Source: Promethearchaeota archaeon (GTDB lineage Archaea; Asgardarchaeota; Lokiarchaeia; Sigyniarchaeales; SOKP01). From it: a stretch of DNA of 17,767 bases. The stretch spans positions 1-17,767 of the forward strand of contig JAUWHC010000013.1 in NCBI GenBank assembly GCA_030606095.1, written 5' to 3'. The position numbers were made by a program, and so were the translations under genes. Every line of letters begins with the position of its first letter. Within the stretch, counting starts at the first letter, position 1. The notes below the pieces were generated by a model that worked only from the letters and a program-made list of their open reading frames with translations, searched no databases and had not been told where the DNA came from. Shown here piece after piece: positions 6,625-14,783 of this stretch.

Positions 6625-8484
6625 ATGACAAGTTTAAATGATAAAGAATTTTTAGTCGACGAAAATAAAGTGTGGTTTACCGGAGGTTACTGGCCCGAGG
6701 GCGTTCCAAAGCAACTTAAAGACGTGGAAGGGATTGAGATAACGCCGTTGTGGAAGGGATTTATTAAGTCTGCCGATGACTATGGAATATGGGACAAGGA
6801 TATTTGTATATTTGCTTATGGTTCATACATGGAAAGAGTCAAACTAAGAAAATTATTCGAGTACGCAAAAAAATTTGGTACGTTCCTTTACGATACAATG
6901 GGTATCAGAAAAGGAGATGTCGTAGCAATTGATATTCCCAATTCTATAAATTTCGTTGTTGCCTATATGGGTTGTCAATATATTGGTGCAATTGCACAGG
7001 GTATCAATCCTACATATAAACCAATGGAGTTATTACATGCTCTAACTATGACGAAGGCGAAAGTTTTAGTACTAATGGATATGTTATATATCGCAGGACC
7101 TGCTACTATCCTTCCAAAAACTAGCGTAAAATATGTGATACCTTCGAATTTTATCGATTTTCTCACTGCTGATGAGGAAACTATACAACAACTTGGAATT
7201 CCAAGCGCAAAAGATAAAATTCCTAGTGAAACAGAAGATTATAAGGTTTATTGGATGAATCAAATAATTGAAGAAACCGAACCAAAAGATATTACCGTAG
7301 ATATAGACCCATGGACCGATCCCGCAGTATACCTTATGACTGGTGGAACAACGGGGTTACCCAAAGTTGCTATGCTTAGTCATGCTAACCTCATCTCAAA
7401 CTTATATATGATTAAACCGTGGACAAATCTCGAACCGGGTATGGTAACAATTGGCAGTATACCTTTTTTCCATAGCTTTGGGTTAACATGTGTTATGTCG
7501 GGAGCTTTATCTTTAGGAATGCAAATGCTTCTATTTCCAAAGCCCCCTTCAGACGATGTTTTATCCGAGACAATAAATAAACTTGATGCCCCTCAAGGTA
7601 TTATGTATACTGGCGTTGAAATGCTATTTAAGAGATTGACTGATTATGTAAACGAACTGGGCGCTGAGGAGTATAAAAAGAAGTATGATTTTACGGAAAA
7701 ACTAAAATATGCTACGCAAGGAGCGGGACCTCTCCACGATTTTGTTCGCGTTCCTTTTGAAGATATCTTTTGCCCGATACGAGCTGGTTATGGTTTAACA
7801 GAAACATCTCCTGTAGTAAGTATAGCACCATTTTGGGGCCCAAATAAGGTTGGAAAGTTAGGATTACCCATCCCTGGTACCGATTGGGCTATTTTCGATT
7901 CCGAAAATTTTGAAGCTGGACCAATTTGCGACGGAACTCTTGAAAGAAATAATTTTGGCGTAGAATATACAGGTGAAATCTGTGTTGCAGGACCTCAAAT
8001 CATGCTGGGTTATTTAGGAAAACAAAAGCAACAGGAAGATAACCTTAAAATGTGGGGCGGAAAACGCTGGCTACTTACGGGAGATATTGGATTTATGGAC
8101 GAGCACGGTTTCTGTGAAATAAGAGATAGAAAGAAATCGCTAATTAAAGTTTCTGGTCATTCTGTATATCCAAAAGAAGTCGAGGAATTAATGGGACACC
8201 ATCCTGCGATAGACCAAGTTGCTGTAGCAGGATTGCCAGACGAAAGCACTGGTGAAAAGGTGAAAGCATGGGTCATATTAAAGAAAGGGTTTAAAGTTGG
8301 AAAGAATATCGAAGTTGAAGATATTAAACAATGGTGCTTGGAAAATATGGCAAAATGGAAGAGCCCAAGACTAATTGAGGTCGCTCGAAAACTCCCTGTA
8401 TCTATAACAGGGAAAGTACAGAGAAGAGAACTCCAAGAAAAAGATAAAGCAAAAATGGAAAGCGGAAAAGAAATAAAAGGTTAA
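6625..8484 (+). CDS. Long-chain-type acyl-CoA synthetase (AMP-forming)
   Basis: 619 residues, ANL superfamily. Motifs appear in order: P-loop MTGGTTGLPK at about 237-246, YGLTETSP near 388-395, TGDIGF near 485-490, the hinge block RDRKKSLIKVSGHSVYPKE near 502-520, and the C-terminal catalytic-lysine block SITGKVQRRE near 592-601. The enzyme activates a carboxylic acid to its acyl-adenylate with ATP and then forms the CoA thioester. Fatty acids are likely given length and motif style, but chain length or aromatic specificity cannot be read. The P-loop ends PKVAML where most members have PKGVM, a tolerated change. No membrane segment or signal peptide is seen, so it should be cytosolic. It is transcribed alone: the divergent taw2 lies upstream and the FGGY kinase converges from downstream. 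Confidence 0.9.
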   Translation: MTSLNDKEFLVDENKVWFTGGYWPEGVPKQLKDVEGIEITPLWKGFIKSADDYGIWDKDICIFAYGSYMERVKLRKLFEYAKKFGTFLYDTMGIRKGDVVAIDIPNSINFVVAYMGCQYIGAIAQGINPTYKPMELLHALTMTKAKVLVLMDMLYIAGPATILPKTSVKYVIPSNFIDFLTADEETIQQLGIPSAKDKIPSETEDYKVYWMNQIIEETEPKDITVDIDPWTDPAVYLMTGGTTGLPKVAMLSHANLISNLYMIKPWTNLEPGMVTIGSIPFFHSFGLTCVMSGALSLGMQMLLFPKPPSDDVLSETINKLDAPQGIMYTGVEMLFKRLTDYVNELGAEEYKKKYDFTEKLKYATQGAGPLHDFVRVPFEDIFCPIRAGYGLTETSPVVSIAPFWGPNKVGKLGLPIPGTDWAIFDSENFEAGPICDGTLERNNFGVEYTGEICVAGPQIMLGYLGKQKQQEDNLKMWGGKRWLLTGDIGFMDEHGFCEIRDRKKSLIKVSGHSVYPKEVEELMGHHPAIDQVAVAGLPDESTGEKVKAWVILKKGFKVGKNIEVEDIKQWCLENMAKWKSPRLIEVARKLPVSITGKVQRRELQEKDKAKMESGKEIKG

Positions 8485-8485
8485 A

Positions 8486-8505
8486 TTTTTTTATTATTTT
8501 TTTTT
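8486..8505 (+). terminator. oligo-T terminator of the acyl-CoA synthetase gene
   Basis: Runs of seven and nine Ts begin two bases after the stop codon. This is the usual form of an archaeal intrinsic terminator and fits the convergent arrangement with the FGGY kinase gene. Confidence 0.55.
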
Positions 8506-8516
8506 AATATTACTCG

Positions 8517-8551
8517 TTCAAGCGTTTATAAGTTTGAATTCAAACGTTTAT
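8517..8551. repeat. 13-bp direct repeat across the FGGY kinase stop, with internal palindrome
   Basis: TTCAAGCGTTTAT (8517-8529) and TTCAAACGTTTAT (8539-8551) match at 12 of 13 positions with a 22-bp offset. The right copy encodes the kinase C-terminus and the left copy spans its stop. Between them GTTTGAATTCAAAC (8532-8545) is a perfect 14-bp palindrome. This looks like a small tandem duplication that remodelled the gene end; a regulatory role is not evident. Confidence 0.55.
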
Positions 8552-10157
8552 ATGTTTTTTTCATAATTTTATATATATTGGTGTATTCACTAAATAGCTT
8601 GTCGTATATAGCTCTGTTTTCTGGATTTGGCTTAAAGATATTTGAATATTCGATTAATTCAGGGATTTGGTCCCAAGTAAGGTACCCCAGCCCAACTGAC
8701 GCGATAAATGCGGCTCCACGAGCATTTGTTTGTATTGGGTCTTTAACTTGTTTGATAGTTCTGTTGAGAACATCGGCAAAAATTTGACACCAGATATTAC
8801 TAGTCGCTCCACCACCAATTATGTTAAGCTCGGGCATTACAACGTCTTTTTTCGTCATTCCCGGATTTTCTTTCATTTTCCCTTTTTGGATGAATTTTTC
8901 AACGTAAAAAAGAAGCCACTTCACGTTATATGCAATACCCTCAAAGATTGCTCTTATTACATGTTCTCGCGACATCTCAAGCGATAAATTATATAATCCA
9001 CCACGAACCGCATGATCGTCAACGGGAGCTCTTTCTCCGATAAGCCAGGGCGTGAAAATCAGATTATTAGAACCTGCTGGAACATTTTCTACAATTCGAT
9101 CGAATATTTTATAGACATCTGGAACTTGTTCCTCTCTTAATAATTCATCCTTATGATATAGAATCTTATCTCTTAGAAACGATAAAGCTCCACCCGCTAT
9201 TTCTTGTTCGTTTGCTACAAAATACCGACCTTTTATTGCTGAGGGGAAGCTAGCCATATTATGAAAGATATCTGTTTTTTTGTATGGCACGTGACATAAT
9301 AACCAGTCAGAAGTTCCAATGTAAATGTGTCCTTCGTAATTTCTTATAGCTCCTGATCCAATAGTTGCTGCGTGTAGATCTGGCGCGCCCATGATCATTT
9401 TAATCCCCTTTTCTAAACCAAGCTCATCAGCAATTTCGTCTTTTATTGGTCCCAGAACATCTGTAGACCATCTTAAATCTGTAGGGAATTTATTTGGGTC
9501 GACTTTAACCATTTTCATTATTTTTTTGTTATACTTGATATCGTTGATATCTCGAATGTCTGTTAAAAAATGCATGTGAATGGAAGCATAAGATGCAGCA
9601 AATTTGCCCGTAAATTTTAAGTTTACATAATCGTGGGGTTCCAAAAACATAAAAGTTTTATCATAAATATCTGGACGGCAATCTTTAATCCATAATATAT
9701 GAGCAATAGGATCTTTTCCTGATAAACTTGCGCCTCCACCTGTAACCTTAATTAATTTTAACATTTTACGCGCAGAATATCCACTTACTTGGATTAAACT
9801 TTTATGGAATTTTTTCATATAAGGTGCGCCTCGGGTGTCCATCCATATTATAGAATTCATTAAATGATCTCCATCTTTATCTAGAGCCACAGTACCACTC
9901 CATTGACTCGAATTACAAACACCCACTATGTCATCTACCGAGACTTTTCCGTTATCAATTACTTGTTTAGCTGTCTTAAGAATAGCATTCCACCAATCGT
10001 TTGGATCTTGTTCAACCCCGCCTCCCTTTTCTACGTGCAAAGGAACATCTTGAAATACCCAATCGACAACTTCACCATGAGTTGATACTATAGCGGTCTT
10101 AGGTCCACCTGTACCATGATCAATTGCAAGTATATATTTTTTTTGTGAGTCTGACAT
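8526..10157 (-). CDS. FGGY-family carbohydrate kinase (xylulokinase-like)
   Basis: 543 residues, slightly longer than a usual xylulokinase. AIDHGTGGPKT (11-21) is the N-terminal ATPase phosphate-1 motif. NSSQWSGT (82-89) and IIWMDTRG (103-110) form the sugar-binding side. GAPDLHAATIG (257-267) carries the likely catalytic Asp260. LIGERAPVDD (372-381) resembles the XylB GER-P-x-D segment, and NIIGGGATSNIW...ADVLN (445-464) is the FGGY signature for adenine binding. These enzymes phosphorylate sugars or polyols with ATP in the cytosol. XylB-like features favour a ketopentose or similar, but xylulose is not proven; ribulose, glycerol and uncommon polyols remain possible. It is divergent from the HemL-like aminotransferase across a 123-bp region. 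The start is an ATG without a Shine-Dalgarno core; a T-rich TATA-like element is centred about 28 nt upstream, suggesting a leaderless mRNA. Confidence 0.88.
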   Translation of the reverse strand: MSDSQKKYILAIDHGTGGPKTAIVSTHGEVVDWVFQDVPLHVEKGGGVEQDPNDWWNAILKTAKQVIDNGKVSVDDIVGVCNSSQWSGTVALDKDGDHLMNSIIWMDTRGAPYMKKFHKSLIQVSGYSARKMLKLIKVTGGGASLSGKDPIAHILWIKDCRPDIYDKTFMFLEPHDYVNLKFTGKFAASYASIHMHFLTDIRDINDIKYNKKIMKMVKVDPNKFPTDLRWSTDVLGPIKDEIADELGLEKGIKMIMGAPDLHAATIGSGAIRNYEGHIYIGTSDWLLCHVPYKKTDIFHNMASFPSAIKGRYFVANEQEIAGGALSFLRDKILYHKDELLREEQVPDVYKIFDRIVENVPAGSNNLIFTPWLIGERAPVDDHAVRGGLYNLSLEMSREHVIRAIFEGIAYNVKWLLFYVEKFIQKGKMKENPGMTKKDVVMPELNIIGGGATSNIWCQIFADVLNRTIKQVKDPIQTNARGAAFIASVGLGYLTWDQIPELIEYSNIFKPNPENRAIYDKLFSEYTNIYKIMKKTYKRLNSNL

Positions 10158-10252
10158 ATTTAATATAAATGTTCTTAAAGTAAATAAAGATTTTTTTATG
10201 GAAGGGTTTACTATTCAAATTAAGTCTTTTTAATTGACTATACCATTTTAAT

Positions 10253-10261
10253 AATTTAAAG
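10253..10261 (+). promoter_or_regulatory. TATA-like box for the HemL-like aminotransferase
   Basis: AATTTAAAG is centred 24 nt before the ATG at 10281 and the intervening bases hold no strong Shine-Dalgarno core (only a weak TTGATC). A leaderless or nearly leaderless transcript is the simplest reading. Confidence 0.4.
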
Positions 10262-10280
10262 AATTTTTTGTTGATCTTTT

Positions 10281-11678
10281 ATGGATTATGAGGAAAAAAA
10301 AGCTAAAATTAAAAATATTATTGATTCGCCTATTAGTAAATTTAAACCCGAAGAATTGAAGGGAATCGTTGAGAGATACGAAAAAAATCACAAGAAATCT
10401 AAAGAGGCTTTTGAAAGGGCAAAAAAAATCATACCAGGGGGCGTAGAGCATAACCTTGCTTTCAATTTCCCTTTTCCTTTAACTAGTAAAAGGGTTTTTG
10501 ATTGTTATATGGAAACTGTAGACGATGTTATATTAACAGATTTCTTAATGGATGGGGGACCAATAATTCTTGGTCATAATAACCCTATTTTAACCGAAAA
10601 GATTATTGAAGTTATAAGAGAAATTGGTCCATGTCACGGAATAACTAATGAATACGAATATCTTGCCGCAGAACAACTTCAGAAGCATTTTCCTTCGTGT
10701 GAGCTCATAAGATGGTTACAAACTGGTACGGAAACCGATATGCTTGCTTTAAGAATCGCCAGAGTCGCTACAAATCGTAAATGGGTTATTAAGATCGGTG
10801 GAAGCTACCACGGATGGTCAGATCAATTGGTCTACGACATGCATGTGCCGGGTACAAAATTATTAGAATCACATGGGATTCCAAAATCAATATTTAAATG
10901 GATGGATTCCTGCCCTCCCAACGACATTGAAACATTGCGCCAGATGTTTAAGGAGAAACGCAAAGTAGCTGCCGTAATCATCGAACCTATGGGAGGCGAG
11001 TCAGGGGCTATTCCTGTGAGACCTGATTTTAATAAAGAAGTAGAAGAATTGTGCCATGAAAATGGAGCATTATTGATTTCAGACGAAGTTGTATGTGCTT
11101 TTAGGTTGCATATGGGTGGGGGTCAAGCATATTACGGTTATACTCCGGATTTGTCTATTTTTGGAAAAATTGTAGGGCACGGATATCCTTCTGCAGCTGC
11201 TATTGGTGGTAAGGAAGAGGTAATGCGCTTTTGTGCAGCAGGAGTGAGTGGTGGCAAAAGAGCTTATTGTGGAGGGACAATAGCAGCAAATCCTTTAACA
11301 TGTTCTGCTGCTTATTATGCGATGAAAATAGTTGAGGAAACAGGTGCAACAGAAAAAGCTGGAAAGGCAGGAGCCCGCTTAGCAAATGGATTAAATGAAG
11401 TTTTCGCTAAATATGAATTACCGTGGTTTTCATATAATCTTGGCGGTACAGTTCACTTTCATACCTCGTGCCTTTTTGGTTTAAGCTTTGACATTTCTGA
11501 GCAAGTAGGGCAGCTCCCGCCAAGGAAAAAGTTTATGGAACATATTGGTGCCGCTTTAGTGGATCAAGAACTTATTTCCGTGGCTGGAAGTAGATTTTAC
11601 ATGTGTATACTCCATTCAGACGAAATTGTAGACGAGGCCATCGAAAAAATAGACAGTATCTGTCAGAAAATAGAATAA
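10281..11678 (+). CDS. Class III PLP aminotransferase, glutamate-1-semialdehyde aminomutase-like
   Basis: 465 residues. IIPGGVEHN (50-58) is the HemL-style substrate-entry segment. TGTET (148-152) and SYHGW (175-179) contact the PLP phosphate and ring. IIEPMGGESG (233-242) and SDEVVCAFR (267-275, Asp268 for the pyridine nitrogen) are conserved. IFGKIVGHGYP (293-303) holds the Schiff-base lysine at 296. The fold type I, subgroup II assignment is firm. HemL itself makes 5-aminolevulinate, but no other tetrapyrrole gene is nearby and family relatives aminate sugar-derived or amino-acid semialdehydes and ketones. Location beside a sugar kinase and close to DUF2804 and a sugar symporter makes an aminosugar or related substrate a reasonable guess. 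The N-terminal 40 residues are an extra charged helical extension compared with HemL. Confidence 0.85.
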   Translation: MDYEEKKAKIKNIIDSPISKFKPEELKGIVERYEKNHKKSKEAFERAKKIIPGGVEHNLAFNFPFPLTSKRVFDCYMETVDDVILTDFLMDGGPIILGHNNPILTEKIIEVIREIGPCHGITNEYEYLAAEQLQKHFPSCELIRWLQTGTETDMLALRIARVATNRKWVIKIGGSYHGWSDQLVYDMHVPGTKLLESHGIPKSIFKWMDSCPPNDIETLRQMFKEKRKVAAVIIEPMGGESGAIPVRPDFNKEVEELCHENGALLISDEVVCAFRLHMGGGQAYYGYTPDLSIFGKIVGHGYPSAAAIGGKEEVMRFCAAGVSGGKRAYCGGTIAANPLTCSAAYYAMKIVEETGATEKAGKAGARLANGLNEVFAKYELPWFSYNLGGTVHFHTSCLFGLSFDISEQVGQLPPRKKFMEHIGAALVDQELISVAGSRFYMCILHSDEIVDEAIEKIDSICQKIE

Positions 11679-11794
11679 TATTATATAATTTTTTTAAAAT
11701 TTTTAACAGTTGTGAGTAAGAAAAACAAACAAAAAACTTTATTATTTCTAAACTCGAAATATTAATATTCTTAAGTAAATTTTAAGTGAAAGTT

Positions 11795-12832
11795 ATGGGT
11801 AATCAAAATGAGATAATAGAACCCTCAAACCTATTTAACGACGATGGTTCGCTTGTTCAACGCGGATGGGCAAGAAAACCTTTATTAAAATACAATAAAG
11901 AAAAAATAGGTAAAGGTTGGACGAGAATAAAAGAATGGGACCATTTTTCTGTGTTAAACAAGGACTTTGGATTTCAGTTAACTTTAGGGGATATAGGGTA
12001 TTTGACTCAAATGAGTTATGTATGGCTCGATTTTAAAAGCAAGAAAAGAGACGATAAAGGCGCGTTTAAATTCTTTACAAAATCTAAAATTCTTCCATTA
12101 AGCTCTTTAGAAGACAGCGTTATTGAGTTTCCAACTAAAAAATTTAACGCCACCATCTCAAAACAAGGCAATAAACGAATTCTTACTATTGATGACCCCT
12201 CGTTTCAAAAAAAGGGGCTAAAAGGTTCAATCACGCTCCATGACGACCCCAAAATGGATAATACTGTGGTGGTGACAGGATATGACGATCCAAAGTTGTT
12301 TTACTATAACCATAAGATTAATTACATGCCTGCAGAAGGCTCTATTGCGATTGGAGATAAATCGTATACCTTTGAACCTGAAACATCTTTTGCTCTCATG
12401 GACTGGGGGCGCGGGATATGGCCTTATAAAACACATTGGCTCTGGGGTTCTGGTTGCGGACTTGTCTCTGGAGTGCCAGTTGCTTTTAACATTGGTTATG
12501 GTTTCGGTTTAGTCGGTAGTAAAGAAGGTGCAACCCATACGGAAAACATTATCTTCTACGATGGTAAAGCGCACAAAATAGATGAGGTTACCTTTCACCA
12601 CGAAAATCGTGATCCTACTAAACCTTGGAAATTTACTAGCAACGATAATAGGTTTAATATGGTGATTGAACCAATTATACCACACAGAGGAAAAATAAAT
12701 TTTGGCTTAATTTATCTTAACTCTTCCTTAATGCACGGCTTTTTTTCAGGCGACCTAGTTTTAGATAATGGAGAAAAGATTCATATTGAAAAGATGTTAG
12801 GTCACGCTGAAGATATTTATTGGCGCTGGTAA
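11795..12832 (+). CDS. DUF2804 family protein
   Basis: 345 residues from the ATG at 11795. The longer frame begins with a GTG at 11786, but that GTG is part of GTGA, which is better read as the ribosome-binding core five bases before the ATG. The sequence shows the DUF2804 pattern: QRGWARKPLLKYN near the N-terminus, a centre beginning INYMPAEGSIAIG, then MDWGRGIWPYKTHWLWGSG at about 202-220, FNIGYG, TENIIFYDGKAHKID near 249-263, and a C-terminal region ending in RW. It is predicted as a soluble all-beta protein without signal peptide or membrane span. DUF2804 proteins are related in appearance to AttH/lipocalin-like beta proteins, but no reaction is established. It lies 116 bp downstream of the aminotransferase on the same strand, with a TATA-like AATATTAATATT (11758-11769) about 30 nt upstream, so it may have its own promoter. 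Confidence 0.8.
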   Translation: MGNQNEIIEPSNLFNDDGSLVQRGWARKPLLKYNKEKIGKGWTRIKEWDHFSVLNKDFGFQLTLGDIGYLTQMSYVWLDFKSKKRDDKGAFKFFTKSKILPLSSLEDSVIEFPTKKFNATISKQGNKRILTIDDPSFQKKGLKGSITLHDDPKMDNTVVVTGYDDPKLFYYNHKINYMPAEGSIAIGDKSYTFEPETSFALMDWGRGIWPYKTHWLWGSGCGLVSGVPVAFNIGYGFGLVGSKEGATHTENIIFYDGKAHKIDEVTFHHENRDPTKPWKFTSNDNRFNMVIEPIIPHRGKINFGLIYLNSSLMHGFFSGDLVLDNGEKIHIEKMLGHAEDIYWRW

Positions 12833-12836
12833 AATA

Positions 12837-12947
12837 GTTAAGATAAAAGTCGTTATTATAGGTTCTGGTATAGCAGTTTTAACTATAACAGCGTACTTAA
12901 ATCGTGAGGTTCCATATAATCTTTTTTTTTTTAAAAATGTTTATTGA
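12837..12947 (+). pseudogene. Decayed N-terminus of a FAD/NAD-binding oxidoreductase
   Basis: Just after the DUF2804 stop, in another frame, the DNA reads IKVVIIGSGIAVLTITAY followed by LNREVPYN. This is the beta-alpha-beta dinucleotide-binding start of FAD/NAD oxidoreductases. The third glycine of GxGxxG is replaced by Val (GTT where GGT would be expected). No ATG, GTG or TTG start precedes it. After about 28 codons the frame dissolves into an 11-base T run and stops at TGA (12945-12947). There is no coding continuation in any frame that I can see. I read it as the remnant of a gene that once followed DUF2804; the exact oxidoreductase family cannot be told. Confidence 0.6.
12922..12932 (+). 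terminator. oligo-T tract downstream of DUF2804 and the relic
   Basis: Eleven consecutive Ts lie 90 nt after the DUF2804 stop, inside the relic frame. It is a plausible archaeal terminator for the plus-strand transcript. The 12948-13070 stretch beyond it is AT-rich and I see no gene there. Confidence 0.4.
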
Positions 12948-13070
12948 ATATTTCTTTAAAGTTTTTTAAATATTTTTAAATAATGCTAAATAATATTGCA
13001 GTTTACCAAGTAAAACAGAAATATAATTAATAAAAGAAATTCTGTGGATGCTATTTTTAATACTTTTATT

Positions 13071-13083
13071 AAAAAAAAAAAAA
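13071..13083 (-). terminator. oligo-T terminator of the GPH symporter gene
   Basis: Thirteen As on the plus strand (thirteen Ts in the transcript) begin 12 nt after the minus-strand stop at 13096. This is the longest homopolymer I noticed in the window and a strong candidate archaeal terminator. Confidence 0.6.
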
Positions 13084-13095
13084 TGAAAGTTGTAA

Positions 13096-14556
13096 TTATA
13101 GACCAAGTTCTTTTAATTTTTCTTTATTTGCCGCAACCTTGTCTGGCGTAAGATCATACCACTTCCAAAAAATAAAGATTGTGATAAGCACAAATATAGC
13201 CGGAATAAGAGCAGCATGGATTCTAATCCCTAATAAAGGCCAGAAAACATTATCAGCTCCAACAGCATTAACTAAACCTTCATAAGTTTGTACTCCTGCA
13301 GGAAAGTTTGTTAGGAGATGAACAACAATAAATACAAGCGCTTGAAAAGTTCCACTAAGTCGAATGAAAAATAAAGTATATCCATAATAGAGTGCTGCTT
13401 GTCTTTTTCCTGTCCGAACAGCTAGATCGTCGAGAACATCTCCCATAGTTGGAGGGTCCATTGCCCACTGACCCCCAAGACCTATTCCAAACAAGAACAA
13501 TGCTATAAGATAAAATGGTATTCCATTTACGAAAAAAATTGGTAAAAAAGTTATAAACATTGCTAAGCCAGCAAAAAGACTCAATTTTTTATTATTATTT
13601 ACTCTACGCGCAAAATACCCCCAAAGAGGTACTGAAGCGAAAGCACCAATGAGCATAAATGCCATCAGAATGCTTAAAAACCCTGAATCTTCGTTTAAGA
13701 CAAAAATAATCATATAAAATGCTGAAGCTTGTAATAAAGCAACACCTGCCTGATATCCAAAGAAAAATATAGTTTTAACCATAAAGCGACGATCTGATAC
13801 TGCTCTTCTAACACTTTTTAAAAATGGTTCGCGTTCTAGTTCTTCAGCTTTCATCCTATATTCTTGATATCTGGCTCTTAATTTTGGTCCTTCAAAGACA
13901 CCAGGAACCATTAAGAGGAAGAATATTATTCCTAATCCAACGCTAATCCAACCTGCTAAACGATAAGTTTCAGGAAATGAATTCTGAACAAACATAGGCG
14001 TAATAATAAATCCTGCGACAATGCCCATCATACCAATTAATGTTCCAATCGTAGTTGCTGTTCTTCGTTCATCCAAATTCTGAAATTTATCAGGATAAAG
14101 TGCATTTGAATTTACATTCCAAAGTGTATAAAGGGTATCATATAAACAAAGTGTAATCAAAAACCACGCAAAAATTAGCCATTGATTGTCTGCTACTAAC
14201 TGAGGTGTACCATACCAATTGGTTGGAACTAAAAATATCGATAAGTAAGAAAAAAGCCATGGTATTGATATAAGTAATATCCATGGAAATCTTTTTCCCC
14301 ATCTTTTCTCCCATGGCATCTTTATACGGTCCATCAAATAACCAATAAGTGGGTCGTTAATAGCATTCCACAATGAGAATATAATAAAAGCAGTGCCGCA
14401 TAATACTACATTCAATCCGATTTCTGCCTCATAGAAAAAGAAAACAAATAATCCGAATGGTCCTGTGATCCATTGACCGAAGAACTGAGCCATTCCATAA
14501 GATGACATGATAATCCTAGAATTCTCGTATTCTTTTTGTTCTTTTATTTTAGCCAT
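13096..14556 (-). CDS. GPH-family (MelB-like) sugar:cation symporter
   Basis: 486 residues with about twelve hydrophobic spans. LWNAINDPLIGYLMDR (62-77) carries the NDPxxG...D signature of glycoside-pentoside-hexuronide:cation symporters, including the Asp positions that bind the coupling cation in MelB. RWGKRFPWI (85-93) is the following conserved loop, and DERRTAT...GT (162-172) is the next family block. The protein should import a sugar, glycoside or uronide with Na+ or H+ across the cytoplasmic membrane. The ATG start is supported by GGTGA six bases upstream. It is convergent with the aminotransferase/DUF2804 strand and divergent from the PIG-L gene. With the FGGY kinase 3 kb away on the same strand it offers an uptake and phosphorylation pair. 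Substrate is not deducible. Confidence 0.88.
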   Translation of the reverse strand: MAKIKEQKEYENSRIIMSSYGMAQFFGQWITGPFGLFVFFFYEAEIGLNVVLCGTAFIIFSLWNAINDPLIGYLMDRIKMPWEKRWGKRFPWILLISIPWLFSYLSIFLVPTNWYGTPQLVADNQWLIFAWFLITLCLYDTLYTLWNVNSNALYPDKFQNLDERRTATTIGTLIGMMGIVAGFIITPMFVQNSFPETYRLAGWISVGLGIIFFLLMVPGVFEGPKLRARYQEYRMKAEELEREPFLKSVRRAVSDRRFMVKTIFFFGYQAGVALLQASAFYMIIFVLNEDSGFLSILMAFMLIGAFASVPLWGYFARRVNNNKKLSLFAGLAMFITFLPIFFVNGIPFYLIALFLFGIGLGGQWAMDPPTMGDVLDDLAVRTGKRQAALYYGYTLFFIRLSGTFQALVFIVVHLLTNFPAGVQTYEGLVNAVGADNVFWPLLGIRIHAALIPAIFVLITIFIFWKWYDLTPDKVAANKEKLKELGL

Positions 14557-14562
14557 TATTAT

Positions 14563-14567
14563 TCACC
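14563..14567 (-). promoter_or_regulatory. Shine-Dalgarno core of the GPH symporter gene
   Basis: On the minus strand GGTGA lies six bases before the ATG at 14556. It is the fullest copy of the GTGA-type core seen at several genes here, fitting the archaeal 16S tail UCACCUCC. A TATA-like TTTAAAAT lies some 25-33 nt before the ATG. Confidence 0.55.
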
Positions 14568-14783
14568 ACATATTTAAGTTTTAATTTTAAATCCCAAATC
14601 TTTTAAATATTAATTGCTTAAATTTTAAGTTAATTTATACAATATCTCATTTAAATATTGTTTAATTAACCTCGAAATTTATTTTCTCGTACTTGTTTAT
14701 TGTTGAAATTTTAAAAACTTTTATTACAAATTTAATTATATTGTTTGTCAAAGAACTATTTAAAACTTAATTTGGAGTTTATA

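Noticed and set aside
10214..10236. Imperfect inverted repeat between the kinase and aminotransferase genes
   Set aside because: Arms (TCAAATTAA and TTAATTGA) differ by an extra base and are low complexity; not enough for an operator call.
10281..11678. Naming the aminotransferase hemL
   Set aside because: No tetrapyrrole neighbours, an N-terminal extension and divergent substrate segments; the family match alone does not support the heme-pathway reaction.
11786..11794. GTG at 11786 as the DUF2804 start
   Set aside because: This GTG is part of the GTGA ribosome-binding core correctly spaced for the ATG at 11795.
14639..14661. Inverted repeat ACAATAT / ATATTGT with a 9-base spacer in the GPH/PIG-L divergent region
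   Set aside because: Only seven AT-rich base pairs per arm, expected by chance in DNA this AT-rich.
14745..14783. TTG at 14745 as the PIG-L gene start
   Set aside because: It has no ribosome-binding site and adds thirteen residues before the conserved MKI...PHPDD start, whereas TTG 14784 has GGAG six bases upstream.
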